This document shows positions 39,338 through 51,908 of a stretch of DNA of 64,000 nt, piece by piece. The stretch comes from Smittia aterrima. Lineage: Eukaryota > Arthropoda > Insecta > Diptera > Chironomidae. The notes under the pieces were generated by a model. That model was not told the DNA's origin and made no database searches. It saw only the letters and a list, made by a program, of their open reading frames with translations. Within the stretch, counting starts at the first letter, position 1, and each line of letters starts with the position of its first letter. The DNA lies in NCBI GenBank assembly GCA_033063855.1, contig CP093830.1:18290854-18354853 (forward strand), given 5' to 3'. The position numbers and the translations under genes were made by a program.

Positions 39338-42300
39338 TATAAATATTTAGAGAATTCCGGTGTTCACGACATAATCAAGTGATATTCGCAGATCATAGTC
39401 GACTAATAAAAAGTCCAATCAACAAGCTACAAGTTCTCCGTTTGATTACAAAATCAAATTTCATGTGTACTTCAATAACTAATAATCGATACCGTGTTAA
39501 AAAATTCTATCGAAAACCTCGATATACACATTATTGTTCAGTTTGGAACATCATATTAAGTTCGTTATATCAGAAGTGCATGATCTGAGCTGCTACTCAT
39601 ACAATTGTCACTTCAAGTTCCTGAACCAAGGAGAGAACTAGCAAAACTGTTTGTCTTGTCAACTAGCAAGAGCCAGTTTCCACCAAACAAAACTTCTTTG
39701 AAGTTTACTTACAACTAGATCATCATCATCGCCTGAAAGCTGAAGCAGGAAAAGCTACACGTGATTACCGACATGGAGGCCTACTGGGAGCAGACAAATG
39801 GTCATGCCCAAGCACCGCATCCGGTGAAATTCGAGAGGTAAGCAGACGAATCAAAATATTTTTTTTTTCGCAACTCACTTCGAGTCTTCAGCCTCAATTC
39901 AGTGCATTCAACCGGTCAATTTTATTTGTGTTCGGCTCAGTTTCCGCTTACCGCTTACCGTGCAATTTCAAAGCACTGAACTTCTTTTTTTTTTGTGTAA
40001 ACGCACAAAACTAAAAGTTCGTCTCTATGTGATTAACGAGAAATTCAAATATTTTGATAAGAAAAAAGAAAATCCAGAAATAGACAGAAATTCTTCGTTT
40101 TTACTTTGATTACGCAATCAACACAAGCAAAAGGAAATATTTTCTTGTGATCACGTGTATCAGCACCTGACGGAGCTCATTGAACGAAAGAAAGGCCTAA
40201 AATTATTTCTAAGCTCACATGTACTTGCACGCAGACGTTGTCTTCGTTACTAACCGAAACTTGAGGAGGTGAAAATTAGCTTAAGGGCACATCGAAGCAC
40301 GCAAGCCGAACGAATTTTATTTTTATAACGTCGCATCGACCCGTTGACGCTGTTTCTATAATTAGTTGCTTTCTCGATTAATCGGTGGGTTGATTATACG
40401 AAAATACATTCTTCTATGTTACGTCGTGTCATGCTGAACTTGACCTTTCTTCAAGGTTGTTACTTAATTGCTTTGAACTCTCACGGTCTGAGAAATTATT
40501 TTCGTGCAGACTTCTGTCGCGCTTTGTAACGAATAAGTAATTATTCCGACGGCTCTTCAAACTTCAAATATTCTGATAAGGCAGCCGATCTGTCTGAGAT
40601 GAGTTCAGGGACGTTATGCGACGGAGATAGCTCTGCTCGGTTTGTATCTTAGCAACAAGTTAACGTCAAAAATTTCTACTTTTTTAAATATCATTTTCCC
40701 CCAACTGATAAAAACTTTGATGAACCGCTTATCTTAGACACGTGTAGCCTATCAAGTCTCTCTTTTTTCGCAATGAAAAGTCATAAAAATTCTTTTTCTT
40801 TCTGTCTCAAAAACTTTTCGGTTTCCACGAAGTCAAAATTGTTTTTCCAGAAAATTTCGCAGACACATAAATTGTGTCTTCTGTTTTCTCTCACTCGCCA
40901 CGTGTGTGATCCGCTTTGGCGACCGAATTCTTTCAGTGGAAACTCTTTAGCTTGTGGCACTTTATTTAACCATCGTCATGACAATCACGAACGGAAGTTC
41001 AGCTGAAGCGATTAGATTCGAGATTGCCTTGAGGTTTATTTTGTTGCAAAGTTCATCTTTTCCGACAACCTCAATTCGTCTTTTAACACGAGACAAAGTC
41101 GAGCGTGAAGACAGCGGAGCACCAGACCGTGTGCCCCGCTCCAATTCACACAGAAGACTCAATTTCTTCTACCCCGCACCCGATTTCATTTCGCGGAGAA
41201 GAACGAATCGTGTGAGCTGCTTGCTAACAAAAACATGGCAATCACGACGCGAAAGTCTTTCGACGAAGTTGGAAAATAAGCGTAAATATTTAGAATACGT
41301 GACTGACAAATTGCGATGATAACGACGAAAATAACACAAGCGACTGAATGTTTTTTTTTTACTTTCACACGAATAGGGTGAAATTTTATTTTGAGGATTT
41401 TTCAGACATCGAAATAGCGACGACGACCTTGCGATTAAAAGTTTAAACTCGGTTCATTAATTGTCTGGTTAAACCTTTCTCTCCATCATTCGTAAAATAA
41501 AAAGTCCAAGAAAGCTTCACAGCAGTTGATGTTTCCATGGGAAAAGTCTCGGAGCAGGGCTGACGAAAAGTTTTTGTTGACTCGCAATCAACTAAATCGC
41601 TTTTCGGTTCAAAATCCCCACTCGTAAAGCTTATCACGTTTCTGTGAGTAAGTGTGTTGGTTTGTAAAGTGGCTCTCGTTCCTTTTTGTGCAACGATTCT
41701 TATGAAATCTCAAGTATTGTCGATAGTCGCTTATCAGGCCTCGAACGAGCCATTAAGATTCCAAATTAGAACTCTACTCGTCTCTCATTGATAAGCTTGT
41801 TTTCAATTTTTATTTTAAGGCGAGCGACATTGCCAACTTTTTTCCGTTCGACACGAATTCACTTTCATGTCTGGCGTGAGTTCAATGGAAATTCTCTCGC
41901 ATTGCATCATGAAATTAAGTCACGAACCTCGGGCGGACGGTTTTTCATTGTTTAAGAGTGTCATCGTCATGCAACATCCGGTGCGCTTTGCGCAATATAA
42001 AGCTCCGTCAAAAGAGAGATTAACGCATGACGGACTCGTTGATCTTAATTGATAACAAGTGAGTTGGCATTCGTTAGTCTGGGCAATTAGTCGCTCTTCG
42101 TTCCGCTCTTTAATGTGCGAAAGCTGATTCCCAGAACAATGAATGAATCATTTGGATGTTTTCTTTATAAAAAAGACTTTCTTAAGAAGCAAATTTATCT
42201 TGATGAGTCGATGATTCATTGTGCAATGTCAAACCTGTCGCTAAAAAAACGTTAATTCCGCAAGAATTCAAATAAAATTCAATTCTCGAATCAACAACAA

Positions 42301-45300
42301 GCGTCATGTGTCTGTATCGAATACAAACGAGCAAAGAACTTCGTGTGCCTTATTTATCCGACTTTGCTAATTTCCTCCACACGTGCTCGCATCGGGATTT
42401 CTTACATTTTCCTAGAATTGATTAATCGTGAGTTTCACGAATGATTAATTTGCGAGAGGCGAACAAACCAGGAATGGAATGCAAGTCAAGCTCTGGAGAG
42501 CTGACGTCACTCGCTAAGTGCTTTTGGATGTTTACGAATTTTTTCGTCGATAGTTTTCATTCGGCCGACTGCTGAGAGATAAGCAAATAATCTGGTTTCG
42601 ACGCTTGTTTATTAGTTTTCTATCCACGACTTCTACTAAATGCTGATTAATGTAAAACTATTTACTGACTTGGCAATGGAAGTTCATTTCCTTCTAGAAA
42701 ATATTTCCAACGTGGCGCTGACCCGTCAAAACGCTCGGCGCTCGTTCATTCAAATTCAATCTCGTTTTTAAGTTAGTCAAGTGCTGCTCACAACAATAAA
42801 CTGACAGATGAAGATATTTCTTATATTTTTAGAAGAAAACAAAACAAGTTTGAACTTTTGTTACTTTGTAGATAAAAAGAAAATAATTGAGCGCTCGTGT
42901 TCGCTGATGATGAAGCAATTTCGTTTCTACATGTTAATTAGAGTACACGTTTATGACGCGCAAGGAAGCGACAGAATCAGATTTGTTCGCACGTTATGAC
43001 GACTTACAAGCTCAAATGACTCATCATTGTTCTTCTAATTCTTCGTTGATTGACTCAATCGAACGTAAACAAGTCTCACTCTCTTGTTTCCAACTTCGAA
43101 AGAGTCACATGACTTGCTTTGAAAATCATTTCTGACTTCGCAATCTCCAGCTTCATCAGTAAACCAATTCACGATCTGTTTCCACATCGAAAGTATCGCA
43201 TTATCACGTGATTACCCAACTGAACATCCAACAACTCGTGGAATGGAAATGTGTTTGCGATTATCGCGAAACTTTTTTTATTGACAGTTTGTACTCTTCG
43301 CTCTCATCTGCGACACATTTTGCCGTCGCAAAGTTGTCACGTGTTGACGCATCGTAGCGATTTCAAATTTGCTACGTTCAAATAAACGAAATGGAGCTTT
43401 CACAGTTTCAAGGTCAGTGACTTTATGGATGAGAAAAATAATAAAATCTGTTGACAATTTTAAACTTCGACATGACATCATCATCTTCCTCAATTTGTTT
43501 TTTCTTCCCGGGAATGAAGTCTGGAGTGTTCTACAGGAAAACGTGTCAGGTGTGCTACTCGTCGAACTGATAACGAGACACACGAAATCGTTTCTTTTCT
43601 TTTTTTTTTGGGAAATGTTCACAACTCAACTCGTGAGCTTCGACGTTAGTTACGTTGAAATTACAAAGCGTTTTACAGCACTCAGGTTTTATCGTGAACA
43701 TGATAAGATAACCAACAACGAAGTGAAACAAGCGAAAGTTTTGTTCGACCAAAGACAACATTCGGTTAAACCAATAGAGAAGCCTGTCGTGTTGTGTGGA
43801 ACTGATAAGACTGAACAGCGAGATATAGATTGAACTTCGTTCAAAAAATTTGTTTTAGGGATTTTAATTTGTGAGCGAAAAAAAATTTCAATCACAAACA
43901 GATTTTACTTCGAATTAATGTTCCTGCACTCTTATCAGCTCACACGATTTGTCGAAGGCCACATGACGATTTGTTTCATAATCAAAAATTGAAAACGTTT
44001 TCTCGACTTCTTTCGAGTGAAAATTAATTTTCCCGACACGCAAAATCATGAAAGCGCAAAGTGCAAGTTCTTAAACGGACTTTGACTTTGTTGATGAATC
44101 AGAATCATGCGCAACTTCATTTGCAGTTCAAAGAACGAAGCGAAAAGTCACGCGGCCGATTGATGATGGCTTTGATCGAATCACTGTTAATGATTCACGC
44201 TCGTTATTCAATCGTTCACATTTTGCCACACGTGTCCTGCTTTCAGTGTCAAATCTCTTCTTAGTTCTAGCCTCGAATGACATCTCACTTTGTCAATGGA
44301 AAATACCACTCGAGCTGCAAAACGAATTTGCCATCGTCGACGAAAGGCAAACATGTGGAACACTCTCGACAGCTTTCTTTGCTCTCACTCTCGCACTCAA
44401 AGCACTTCGTGGTGGAAAATTTATTTTTGCACCAGAGAAGAAAAAAGCGAAGGCAATAAAGCTTCTTGTTTGTCTTCTAGTTATCACTTACTCAGCTCAG
44501 AGTGGAGAAGAAAAGAAAAACTTTTTCGAGTAGTGGATTTGCTAAACTCATGAAACCCTCGTGACTTGGTCTTGTTGTCTGTCGCACTTCAAGCAAAAAA
44601 GGAGTGAAATTAAAGGAAAATTGGGTTAGACTCTCTTTCGTCGTGCCTGCTCTGTTACGTTGAAGATTTTTGTTTATTTTGAGCTCGTCGTATTTATTTT
44701 TAATCTCTAAACGACTTGGAAACTCAAAAATAAGTCTCTGAAGTTCATTTGAAGAAGAATCATGCATTCAAACCTTTTTTATTGATTCAGGATTTGATTC
44801 GAGTCTGGGATTTGATTTTTTATGAAAACTACAAAATTAGATTTTTATTTTTATTTCAAAAAACGAAGAAATTTTCAAAACAAATGCGAAATGTAAATTT
44901 AGAAGAAAAAAACGTTGAGTAACGTGATGAGCGTGCTTGAGTCACATTTTTCGCGCCGGTAGAGTGAGACAACCTTCGACTAATGTTTCAATCGATTTTG
45001 CTAACAAACAGACAAACGAGCAGAATCTGCCGAAATCTTGACCAAGTGAATGACGCATCCAATCATGAAAATGAAAATGGAGTAATGGCTCACGGTCGTT
45101 CGAAAACAAGGTTCAACTGATGAAAAACTGCCACGCAGTTCATCAGTGAAAGAGCGAGAACGTGCTCGGATGATGATTTCGATATCTTTCACTGACCTCG
45201 GGACGGAAGATTTCGCTTCACGGGCATTAGCACTTTTCTTGTTGTTTCAAAGCTTCTTTTAAATCTAAACAAATGTTGTTGACGTCTCCAAACAAAGCCA

Positions 45301-48021
45301 GATCATTCGATGCTAAATGAAATGATTCCAACAAATCGTCAGGTGACTTTACGACTTTTGAATCGCTCGCTGCCATCGCTTTTTGTTTCGAATCGTGTTT
45401 TCATTTTAAAAATAAACGTGAGAATTAAAAGGAATTTTATCTCGATGAGTCTCGACAGTACTTAAACACGTTTCGAAACGAAGTGAAGGAGAGTAAAAAA
45501 GTTTTCAATTTTCCGCTTCGCAAAACAATTAATCGCAAAATGAAATGTGACATTCATGTCCTGGTTTGCGCAAACGGCTTCACACGAAACCTGAGCCGAG
45601 CTAAGATGCGCGACTTTTTGCAGATTTCTTTTTCAATATTCAACGATTTAAAAATAAAGTTTTGTCCTCGTCTTGTTGACTCTATTAAACAAGCCGTCAT
45701 TTGTCTTTGCCGCTGTGAAATGTGCATAAGCAGCGGAAAATTTCATCAAAGGTCGCAACATTGTCATCAGCTTGAGTTTCTTTCTAAAAATATCTGCAAT
45801 TGGATCAGACGTAAGAGAAGGAAGGCCATCGCGTTTTGCGAAGAAAAGAAATCAAAACACTGAAGCATAAATATTTTTGCTGGCCAGCAAATCGAAGAAA
45901 GAAAGAAAGAGAGTGAGAGTGTTGCGACCTTGGTGTAAGCAACCGAAACGATTTATCTTTCTTGATTTCACGAGAATTCAGCGCCGCAAAAGAGAAAAAA
46001 AAACATGAAATGTCTCGTTGACTTTCTTAGATTCTTCTTGGATTTTACAGAGAAATATTTTTGCGCAACCAACAGCGAAGAAGAAGATCTTTCAGTTTAC
46101 GTCACGTTTCAGAGTCACGCGACTCAAGTTTACTTTGAGGAATCAGCAAAACATTTTATTTTTGCCACTCTTGATTCTTCGAAACAACCAAACGAGTCTG
46201 AGTCTCCCGCTTTGAATAATAAATTCTTGAAAATAGTTGCGATTTTTCTTCTACGAAGTCACGTCTTCTTCTTCTGCAGTTGCCAATGTGTTTCGTTGAT
46301 GCCAACGGAGTTGGAGTTTTAGAGTGAATTGTTCGCTTTTCAGATATTTTTAGAATCTTCCACCTTTCAATGGCCGAAATCAAATGAGAAGTTTTCTCGT
46401 AAACAATGTTGTTGACGATCGTCTCGTTAGCGACATGAAGACGTAATCGAACTAAAGTCGTCTTTCAGTGTCGTGATTGAGTAATAACTTCTGAAGAATT
46501 TTCAACTAATTAACACATCATAGACGTGAGTTGAGCGACCTTCGTTTAATGTTCAACTCGCATATTGATCGACCACCGCAAAATTAACAAAGCGCAGCTT
46601 ATACTTCCTGTTCTTCTGATGACAGATATTTTTAACCGCAGCAGCACTCGAAGTTTGCACGAGATCTGTTTCACGATTCATTCTCTCGCTTTGCTTTGCT
46701 TCGTGTGACAAATGCCTTTCCTCTGAATATTCTACGAGCGCCTTTCAAGCTTTGGCGATTGTCCAACTCATTTCTCAACTGCAGCAACAACAGTCAAGCC
46801 GTTTAATCGAAAATGTTGTGAGAGTTTTAAGAAGCTCTACGTACAATGTTGCAAAATAAATGAAAGCTGCGAGTGGAATCATGAAAAATCCTTTGAAAAC
46901 TCGAAACATCACGATTCAATTCCGTAAATCCCACTCCGTACGATTTGCTGTGCGAAACGTGGTTTAATGAACTGCGGTCGAGCGAGGAATCTGGTTTTAG
47001 ATTGTCGTCACTCGAATTTATCGTTCAGCTCTTGTTTTATTTCTGCAGCACGTTTCATGTGCTTGAACTTTTTGTGTTCTCCTTGGAAAGTTCAAGTTTC
47101 TATTTCAAGGATTAGTCAGTCATGAGTGAGATGAGTTGGGAGCCGTGCCGGTAACGAAAATCGTGTTTAAACGTTTCGAGAATTCTCTATTCTGCAAATC
47201 ATTCTCAATTTGTCATCATTTTTTCGCGCACGGCTTAATCTTTGTGCTTATTAGGATCGTCACCTCCGACGAAGCACGTTTTGGTCATTTGTGTGGAATA
47301 ATCTCGTCTTTGCTTGTTTAAGACGGCCACGTATTGCAAAAAGAAGAAGAGTTGTCGTTGAATAGCGAATTGCGCTAGTCGTGTCGGATTCAATTACTTT
47401 TATGTCGTCATCCGATCTGAGTCATGAGGCCGACGCTTGATGAAACCCTTAATTAGTCTTGACAATTTTTCTTGAGTAATTAATTCTATTTTCCGCCTTT
47501 CGCAATGCTTTTGCGAAAGAAGATTTGGGTCATGAGGCATTTATTTTTAACTTCAGTGAAGGTCGCGTTCAACATGAGTTCGAAGCTCAAGCAAAGCACT
47601 CAATCAATGCTTGCATCAGACGACGTTTAAGCCTGTCATGTTGTTGGCCTCCTCCTCCTTCTCGTCAGACGATTCTTCATTCTTAGAAAAATTTAATTTT
47701 GCTCGTTCTATTTTTAAAAGAATCCAATCCTGAAATAATCTCCGACGCGAAACCGAAAATGTCGATCGATGATGAATCTGTTTATCGAATAAATTAATAA
47801 ATCGAAATCGTTTCGAGCTTGTTTTTGCGGTGTAGAGAGAGCGGGGGCGGAAGAGCTTTAATCTCCGAGCAAGTCTCGAAAGACTCGACAGACCGATGAA
47901 CTTTTATTTTTATATTCGCTCAACCTCGTGCCATTTACTCGACCGAAAACGAGTGTAAACAAAAATATAAACTAATTAAATAAAATGAGATTGAGGGCAG
48001 AGATGGGTGGCTCGACACGTG
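36993..48021. promoter_or_regulatory. cwo: field of 13 CACGTG E-boxes over cwo promoter and intron 1
   Basis: Perfect CACGTG at 36993, 37390, 38167, 38395, 39758, 40152, 40739, 40899, 42380, 43205, 43338, 44229 and 48016 (first base given). Elsewhere in the window I counted only three. CACGTG is the site bound by CLOCK:CYCLE and by the CWO protein itself, and cwo is known as a clock-controlled gene that represses E-box targets. The field covers about 2.8 kb upstream of the start codon and most of the 9.3-kb first intron, so it fits an autoregulated clock enhancer. The binding is inferred. Confidence 0.7.
39338..39772 (+). promoter_or_regulatory. cwo: candidate core promoter and 5' UTR of cwo
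   Basis: TATAAAT at 39338-39344 would place transcription start near 39368, giving a 5' UTR of about 400 nt. The last E-box of this stretch (39758-39763) sits in the presumed 5' UTR, nine bases before the start codon at 39773. This is a weak call made from a single TATA motif. Confidence 0.3.
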
Positions 48022-50903
48022 AGAGTAAATCGTCTCACATTTCCGCGTGATTGCTAAGTGAAAGCTCCACTTCTCCAATAGACTTCAAACTCATCTATAA
48101 TCTGTCATCACATGATTGAACTTTCGAAAGGAATCATCGCTGATGCGACTACTAAGAAGAAACGTGAACGAATTTTAAATGGTTGAGTAAACAAAATGAG
48201 AAACGCGATCCATTACCAGACACAAGCTGTGAAATCCTATTTCAGCCTCCTTGTGTGTAAGTCACGGGTAAAATATTTAGCGAAAAATATTGACTCGATC
48301 GTTGACGAGCGACGCAATTTGTTGGCAAGGAAGTTAATTCAAGCGCATTATGATTTTATTTGTGAGAAGAGAATAACAAACAAAGTGAGACTTTAATATT
48401 TGCGTTTTGTTTCAAGACCCGTGCGCTTCCTCTAACTAGACATTGAACTTATTTTCTAAGGAGCTGATTTGCTAGCGTGACGATGCAATATTTAATTTAA
48501 TTATTCCATTAATTTACATCAGTTTAAAGTACAAAACTTAACTCGGTAAATCGCATGAAGCTTACGAAGGTCAAACGTAATTGAAAGTTGAAAGCGACTA
48601 CCGGCAGCTTCTCTTTCTAAAGAAATAAAAACTTGTTTTGCATGTGACGCACGGAAAGAAATTCTTTCAGACAAAAACAATTCCTAGAACTGCAATTCTC
48701 GCTGTTAAATTGTCGAGTCTGCATTTTTCTACTTTTCATGGTCGAATGGCTTTGACAGAAATGTCAATAAAATCTGTGAATGGAATTCATTAGACAAGCG
48801 GCTTATAAGAAAGAGCTCACTCACGAGACGGGAAATTTTTATTAAAATATGCCGAACACAATGTACTTGCTCAATTAACATTCAGAATTGACTGTCGCGG
48901 TAGTTTTTATGTTAAACGAGTGGGAGACGAGGAAGTGATCGGTTTCTTGTTCAATGACAAAGCTTTGCAATTAGAAAAATGTTTTCTTTAAATAATTATG
49001 CTTAGAATTGAAAGGAATTTATTGACAGAGCTAGAAACATTTAATTCGCTTCAACAAACACAAGAAAATATTCGCTAAACGTGCAAGCGTTGCCAATTAT
49101 TCGTATTTGTAATTTATCGCGTGATATTTCACAGACGCTGTCGCCGTTTCATTAATAAATTCATTTTTTATTTTTCTCTTTACAGTGAAGCTACGTCTAG
49201 CGCATTTCCTTATTGCACTGAGCCAGGGCTAAATTTCTCCGCAACAAATTACAGCGAAGATGATGGCGACTTTTCGGGAAATCGACGAGGAAAAGCATCG
49301 AGGGTGAGTTCATTAATAAAAAATCTTTTCAAAACAATGTTTTAATAAATTTATATTTTTATTTCAATAGCAAGATCCACTGAGTCATAGAATTATTGAG
49401 AAGCGTCGTCGTGATAGGATGAATGCTTGTCTAGCTGATCTCTCGCGACTGATTCCATCACAATACATGAGGAAAGGTCGTGGACGTGTGGAGAAGACGG
49501 AAATAATTGAAATGGCCATCAGACATTTGAAGAACTTGCAGACGCAAGAAGTCTTACGCGAAGCGACTTATGCCGATCATTATCGATCTGGTTACAATGA
49601 TTGCGTTACCGAGGCTGCAAAGTTCCTCCTGCGAGAACGTGACGAAGAGCTTTACTACAAGATGATCACTCATTTGAGGGAGCACATGAGCGAAGCGATG
49701 AAAGGTGAGAGGAAACGAAATTTTCTCCCTAATTACAAAGCTCTAAATTTTTAGGAGACAAATTTGTTGCTTATTCGTGGTTAGACTAAAAAAAAGTTTC
49801 ATGTTGTCTCTGATGGCTCGTGACGGCGCTTTCTCAAAGCTTTCATTCTATGGTCTTCTTTTTGCGCTATCTCTCATTGACCGCAATCACTCAACTTATG
49901 TTTTATTTTTATTTTAGGAGAATACTTCAAGTCACGTTGCAATGGCGAACTTATTGGCGCTGGTAGTCCATCATCTTATCATCATCCAAACCCTCCATTG
50001 TCTCAGCTTCGTGAGATGCTCACAACATCAGCATCGGAAGCTGAGCACAACAGTGATGATCATCATGACGCAAAGGATCTGAGTTTCAGATCGAATCCAC
50101 CTCAAGCGCCGTCCATCAGCTCTACAGGAGTCGTTCCAAACAGTCATCACATGGACACGAGTGACTACGATAGTACGCGCTCGCCAACAACAAGTTCTGG
50201 AACGACATCGACAACATCAACGAGAATGACAACAGCAAACATTAATCAGCACTTGGGAAACTTATCACCGCCCCACGCTCATGACAACGTTTTAAGGAAT
50301 GTTCGAATGCGAAAGCTCTCGGAGACGTCGACAGATGTTGAGCATTGTAACAATAACTACAAGTTTAAGAACTACATTCAGCAAAGATTCACTCACGAGA
50401 ATTATCACAGTGAAGAGTCAATGCAATCGACAGAGCATGATAAAGATCATCATGATAAGAAGACGCCACCACCAAGCACTCCAGTCACTGACTCAACGAA
50501 ATTGAATGGCAATCATCACGACATCAAAAACGAGATCTTGATTGTTAATTCTCCTTCGCCCGCACATCAGCAGCCTTCCCTACAACGCAATGGTAAAATC
50601 CCTAATGGCACAGCTAATGGAAGTGCGAATGGAAATCAAGCGATAATTCCTCATCACTCAATTCCCATTCCGGTGTTTGCGTGTCACAATCAAGGCTTTT
50701 ACGTTCCTCTAAATGTCGATTATGATTTGTTGATTCCTTTCCTTGGCGGCACAGATCTGCTGAACAAGAACTTTGGTCACTTGCCGCCACTCCATCCGAT
50801 CAGCATCAATGTCAACTACACACCAGCGCTTATCAAAAATGCCATTGCTTCTGCGAATTTCATCAAACCGAAGGTCGAGAATGGAATAATAAACGGCTGG
50901 TGA
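39773..50903 (+). CDS. cwo: clockwork orange, bHLH-Orange clock repressor
   Basis: Four coding exons, 39773-39837, 49186-49303, 49371-49704 and 49918-50903, give 500 aa; fly CWO is longer (about 700 aa). Exon 1 encodes MEAYWEQTNGHAQAPHPVKF. The bHLH lies at about residues 66-121 (SHRIIEKRRRDRMNACLADL, IPSQYMRKGRGRVEKTEIIE), and the Orange domain at about 131-172 (YRSGYNDCVTEAAKFLL). The C-terminal half is Ser/His/Asn-rich and ends with a conserved-looking block (FYVPLNVDYDLLIPFLGGTD) and no WRPW motif, as expected for CWO rather than Hes proteins. CWO binds CACGTG in clock genes and represses CLK:CYC-driven transcription. AATAAA at 51306-51311 is a possible 3' end. Confidence 0.92.
39838..49185 (+). 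other. cwo: 9.3-kb intron 1 of cwo
   Basis: By far the largest intron in the window; most others here are under 70 bp. No coding exon inside it is supported. Nine of the thirteen CACGTG sites of this locus lie within it, between 40152 and 48021. I found no transposon ends or long repeats. It starts with GTAAGC and ends in a T-rich tract and ACAG. Confidence 0.6.
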
Positions 50904-51908
50904 ATGTTGAAAGCTTAGGAAAAAGAATTAATCATTGCATTGTTGCCAAATTTATGTTAAACAAAAATCTTAGCTTAACGTTAAAATAGATTTTTATTCG
51001 AAGTTGGATTTTTATAGCGAAAAACAAAAAGAAAATCTTTTCACCACAAAGCAAGAAAAAAATTATTGAAGTTGTTTTTAAAGCGCACACGAGACATAAT
51101 CGAGTAAGATAAAGAAAAATGTTTTATGCTTCAATGTAAAGATGAACTTCTCTATGATTTTTATACGTCCATGCATTAATCCATTTGCTAATTGCCATAA
51201 CTCAACCGAACTTCGAGTCTAAGAAGTTCTTATGTTGACATGATTGTTGCTCAATGTCTCAGCAAAGCTGAGAAGATTGCACAATATCCTCTTGGCAATC
51301 GAACAAATAAAAAAATATTTCACTTTGTACATCAACAACTCGTGTACGTTTTAATGTTACTTAAGATAACTGATCGATATCAAGCGCAAACAACATTACA
51401 TTTTTAAAAAATCAGAGTTCATTTTCTACGCGAACGAAGAAACCAATTTGCAGACTGCAGCTCAGGTACAAGTAAACTCTATCGACTTTTTTTTATATTC
51501 GAAAAGAAATGTTTGTTTGATTAAAAGAACGATTTCAACTGAACCTGATTTTTTTTTTTTAAATATCTAAATAAATGAAAATAGTTGACTTGTGGTGGAA
51601 AATCTGTGATAAGAAAACAACTGAAAAGAAAAACTAGATAAAATAAAATATGAAAGAAAATGTATTTTTAATTCAGTCAATAAAATATAAAATGAATAAA
51701 AAACCGAGACTTTTGAATGTGAATTGTTCTTTTCAGAAAAACTTCTGTTGCACACGACAACTAAAAAACTGTTTTAACTTCTACTTTATGTACATTGCGA
51801 CAGCTGAAGCTTTCAAAGTATTTAATTTATTTTTCATATTTGCGAGAGAGAACAGTTTACTTTTGTTGCTTTGACTGAAAAGTCGTGATCTTTTTTTTTT
51901 TTAAAAAA
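50904..51908. other. cwo 3' UTR and spacer
   Basis: Non-coding and strongly AT-rich. The AATAAA at 51306-51311 could end cwo. The remainder must contain the promoter of the DUF229 gene; no clear TATA box was identified. Confidence 0.4.

Noticed and set aside
43369..43833. 154-codon open frame (+) in cwo intron 1
   Set aside because: No domain, no codon bias, and a run of phenylalanines from a T-tract; several other frames of similar length overlap it on both strands.
45483..45863. 126-codon open frame (+) in cwo intron 1
   Set aside because: Same reasons as for the other intron frames: no motifs, no splice context, and length expected by chance in a 9-kb non-coding stretch.
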